5,624 bases of DNA from contig JAEDJU010000092.1 in NCBI GenBank assembly GCA_016296195.1, positions 1 to 5,624 on the forward strand, read 5' to 3'. Position 1 is the stretch's first letter. The number at the start of each line of letters is the position of its first letter. Shown here piece after piece: positions 5,162 to 5,624 of this stretch. This DNA is from Candidatus Methanomethylophilaceae archaeon. Its GTDB lineage: Archaea > Thermoplasmatota > Thermoplasmata > Methanomassiliicoccales > Methanomethylophilaceae. Both the position numbers and the translations under genes were made by a program. The notes below the pieces were generated by a model that saw only the letters and a list, made by a program, of their open reading frames with translations, did not search any database and was not told the origin of the DNA.

Positions 5162-5449
5162 TCACAAGAGCTTCTCATACTCATCATCCTCAGGATTGTC
5201 CCATTCTTTTGGCAAGACGTAGTATCCTGTATCAGGATCGATAATTCCTGCATCAGGTAGTTTTGAAACGATTTGAGTCAAGATGTCGTCCTTTAATTCA
5301 ATCCTAAAGGGGATGGCCTGCTCCATCACTGCTTGATGAAGAAACAGATTAATTGCTGAAATTGTAGAGATGCCAAATTTAGAGAATAAAGCATCACACT
5401 GCTCTTTAAACTCAGAATCTGTCGTTAATGTAATGCTCGTTTGACTCAT
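5162..5449 (-). CDS. RelB/DinJ-family antitoxin, solitary
   Basis: The 95-residue protein matches the RelB/DinJ antitoxin family. A short N-terminal strand (SITLTTD, 5-11) is followed by two helices forming a ribbon-helix-helix DNA-binding domain, with the family block SAINLFLHQAVMEQAIPF at 31-48. The C-terminal part (about 50-95) ends in an acidic tail, PKEWDNPEDDEYEKLL, of the kind that wraps around a toxin. Such proteins normally neutralise a RelE/YafQ-type mRNA-cleaving toxin and repress their own operon. Here no toxin is visible: 86 bp after its stop it meets the convergent operon, and upstream there is only a palindrome-rich spacer. The ATG at 5449 lies about 23 nt after a TATA-like box with no Shine-Dalgarno, suggesting a leaderless mRNA. 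The gene is much richer in A/T than its neighbours, a sign of acquisition by transfer. Confidence 0.9.
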   Translation of the reverse strand: MSQTSITLTTDSEFKEQCDALFSKFGISTISAINLFLHQAVMEQAIPFRIELKDDILTQIVSKLPDAGIIDPDTGYYVLPKEWDNPEDDEYEKLL

Positions 5450-5463
5450 AGTTGTCGGTTGTA

Positions 5464-5538
5464 GGGTAATTATAAGAAGATTATTGGAAAAAGTTCAGCT
5501 ACAATGCTACTTTCTTCCAATGTTTCTGATAATTACTC
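5464..5538. repeat. Large imperfect palindrome upstream of the antitoxin
   Basis: Nested complementary arms fold this 75-nt stretch into one hairpin. GTAATTAT (5466-5473) pairs with ATAATTAC (5529-5536), AGAA (5475-5478) with TTCT (5524-5527), the 12-base arm 5483-5494 with 5509-5521 (one bulged C at 5514), and AGC (5497-5499) with GCT (5506-5508). The loop is TACAAT. About 27 pairs form, and a G·T plus a G-C pair can extend the base. No protein is encoded. It could be an operator, a structured RNA or a MITE-like remnant; no clear target-site duplication is seen. Confidence 0.6.
5467..5476 (-). promoter_or_regulatory. Antitoxin promoter, TATA box CTTATAATTA
   Basis: On the minus strand CTTATAATTA (5476-5467) is centred 23-24 nt before the antitoxin ATG (5449), at TATA-to-start distance for a leaderless archaeal mRNA. 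It overlaps the outer arm of the large palindrome 5464-5538, which suits autoregulation by the ribbon-helix-helix protein; that link is inference. Confidence 0.5.
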
Positions 5539-5624
5539 CGGTGCTGAATCTGAGATGTTTAGTCTATTGAAGTTTTCTTGACCGTGTACAAGGTGATGCT
5601 GTACATCTCCGTTTTATACACACA
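5539..5624 (+). promoter_or_regulatory. Candidate promoter/operator region at the right edge: TGTACA-N9-TGTACA and TTTTATA
   Basis: Two identical palindromes, TGTACA at 5585-5590 and 5600-5605, have centres 15 bp apart. A TATA-like TTTTATA (5612-5618) starts 7 nt after the second. The arrangement suggests a plus-strand promoter for a gene beyond the window, with a regulator site just upstream. The remaining sequence from 5539 shows no gene. Confidence 0.35.

Overview
The window looks like ordinary euryarchaeal chromosome with a small, AT-rich accessory patch at its right end. The archaeal assignment rests on the genes. There is an archaeosine synthase (ArcS, an archaea-specific tRNA-modification enzyme), an aspartate carbamoyltransferase catalytic/regulatory pair fused by a 1-nt overlap, and a UPF0200-type P-loop kinase-like protein. 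Several genes also have TATA-like boxes about 23-27 nt before the start codon and no Shine-Dalgarno, as expected for leaderless archaeal transcripts. Coding DNA is moderately GC-rich with many AGG arginine codons, while the spacers are AT-rich. A Methanomassiliicoccales/Thermoplasmata-type gut methanogen would fit, but this placement is inference.

Layout. From 1 to 650 (+) lies the C-terminal part of a DUF368 (PopT-like) polyprenyl-phosphate translocase, cut by the left window edge. A 223-bp spacer between convergent genes (651-873) is unusually rich in secondary structure: an imperfect hairpin, a GC-rich hairpin with a T-run on the minus strand, and repeated CCGAAAGT motifs. ArcS follows on the minus strand (874-2565). 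The divergent spacer 2566-2867 carries the promoters of arcS and pyrB and two short inverted repeats.

The right-hand operon (+) is pyrB (2868-3797), pyrI (3797-4273), a UPF0200 nucleotide kinase-like gene (4279-4809) and an 89-residue protein (4806-5075) of no assigned function, with a possible TBP-like half-repeat. The genes overlap or are separated by at most 5 nt, so they are probably co-transcribed and translationally coupled. PyrB and PyrI form the allosteric ATCase of pyrimidine biosynthesis; the link of the last two proteins to that pathway is unknown.

After a short convergent spacer with a hairpin, an AT-rich minus-strand gene encodes a RelB/DinJ-family antitoxin (5162-5449) with no toxin gene visible on either side. 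Upstream of it is a 75-nt imperfect palindrome (5464-5538) and, at the right edge, two TGTACA palindromes next to a TATA-like box. These non-coding structures around the solitary antitoxin are the most unusual part of the window. I see no CRISPR array, tRNA, rRNA or intact mobile element.
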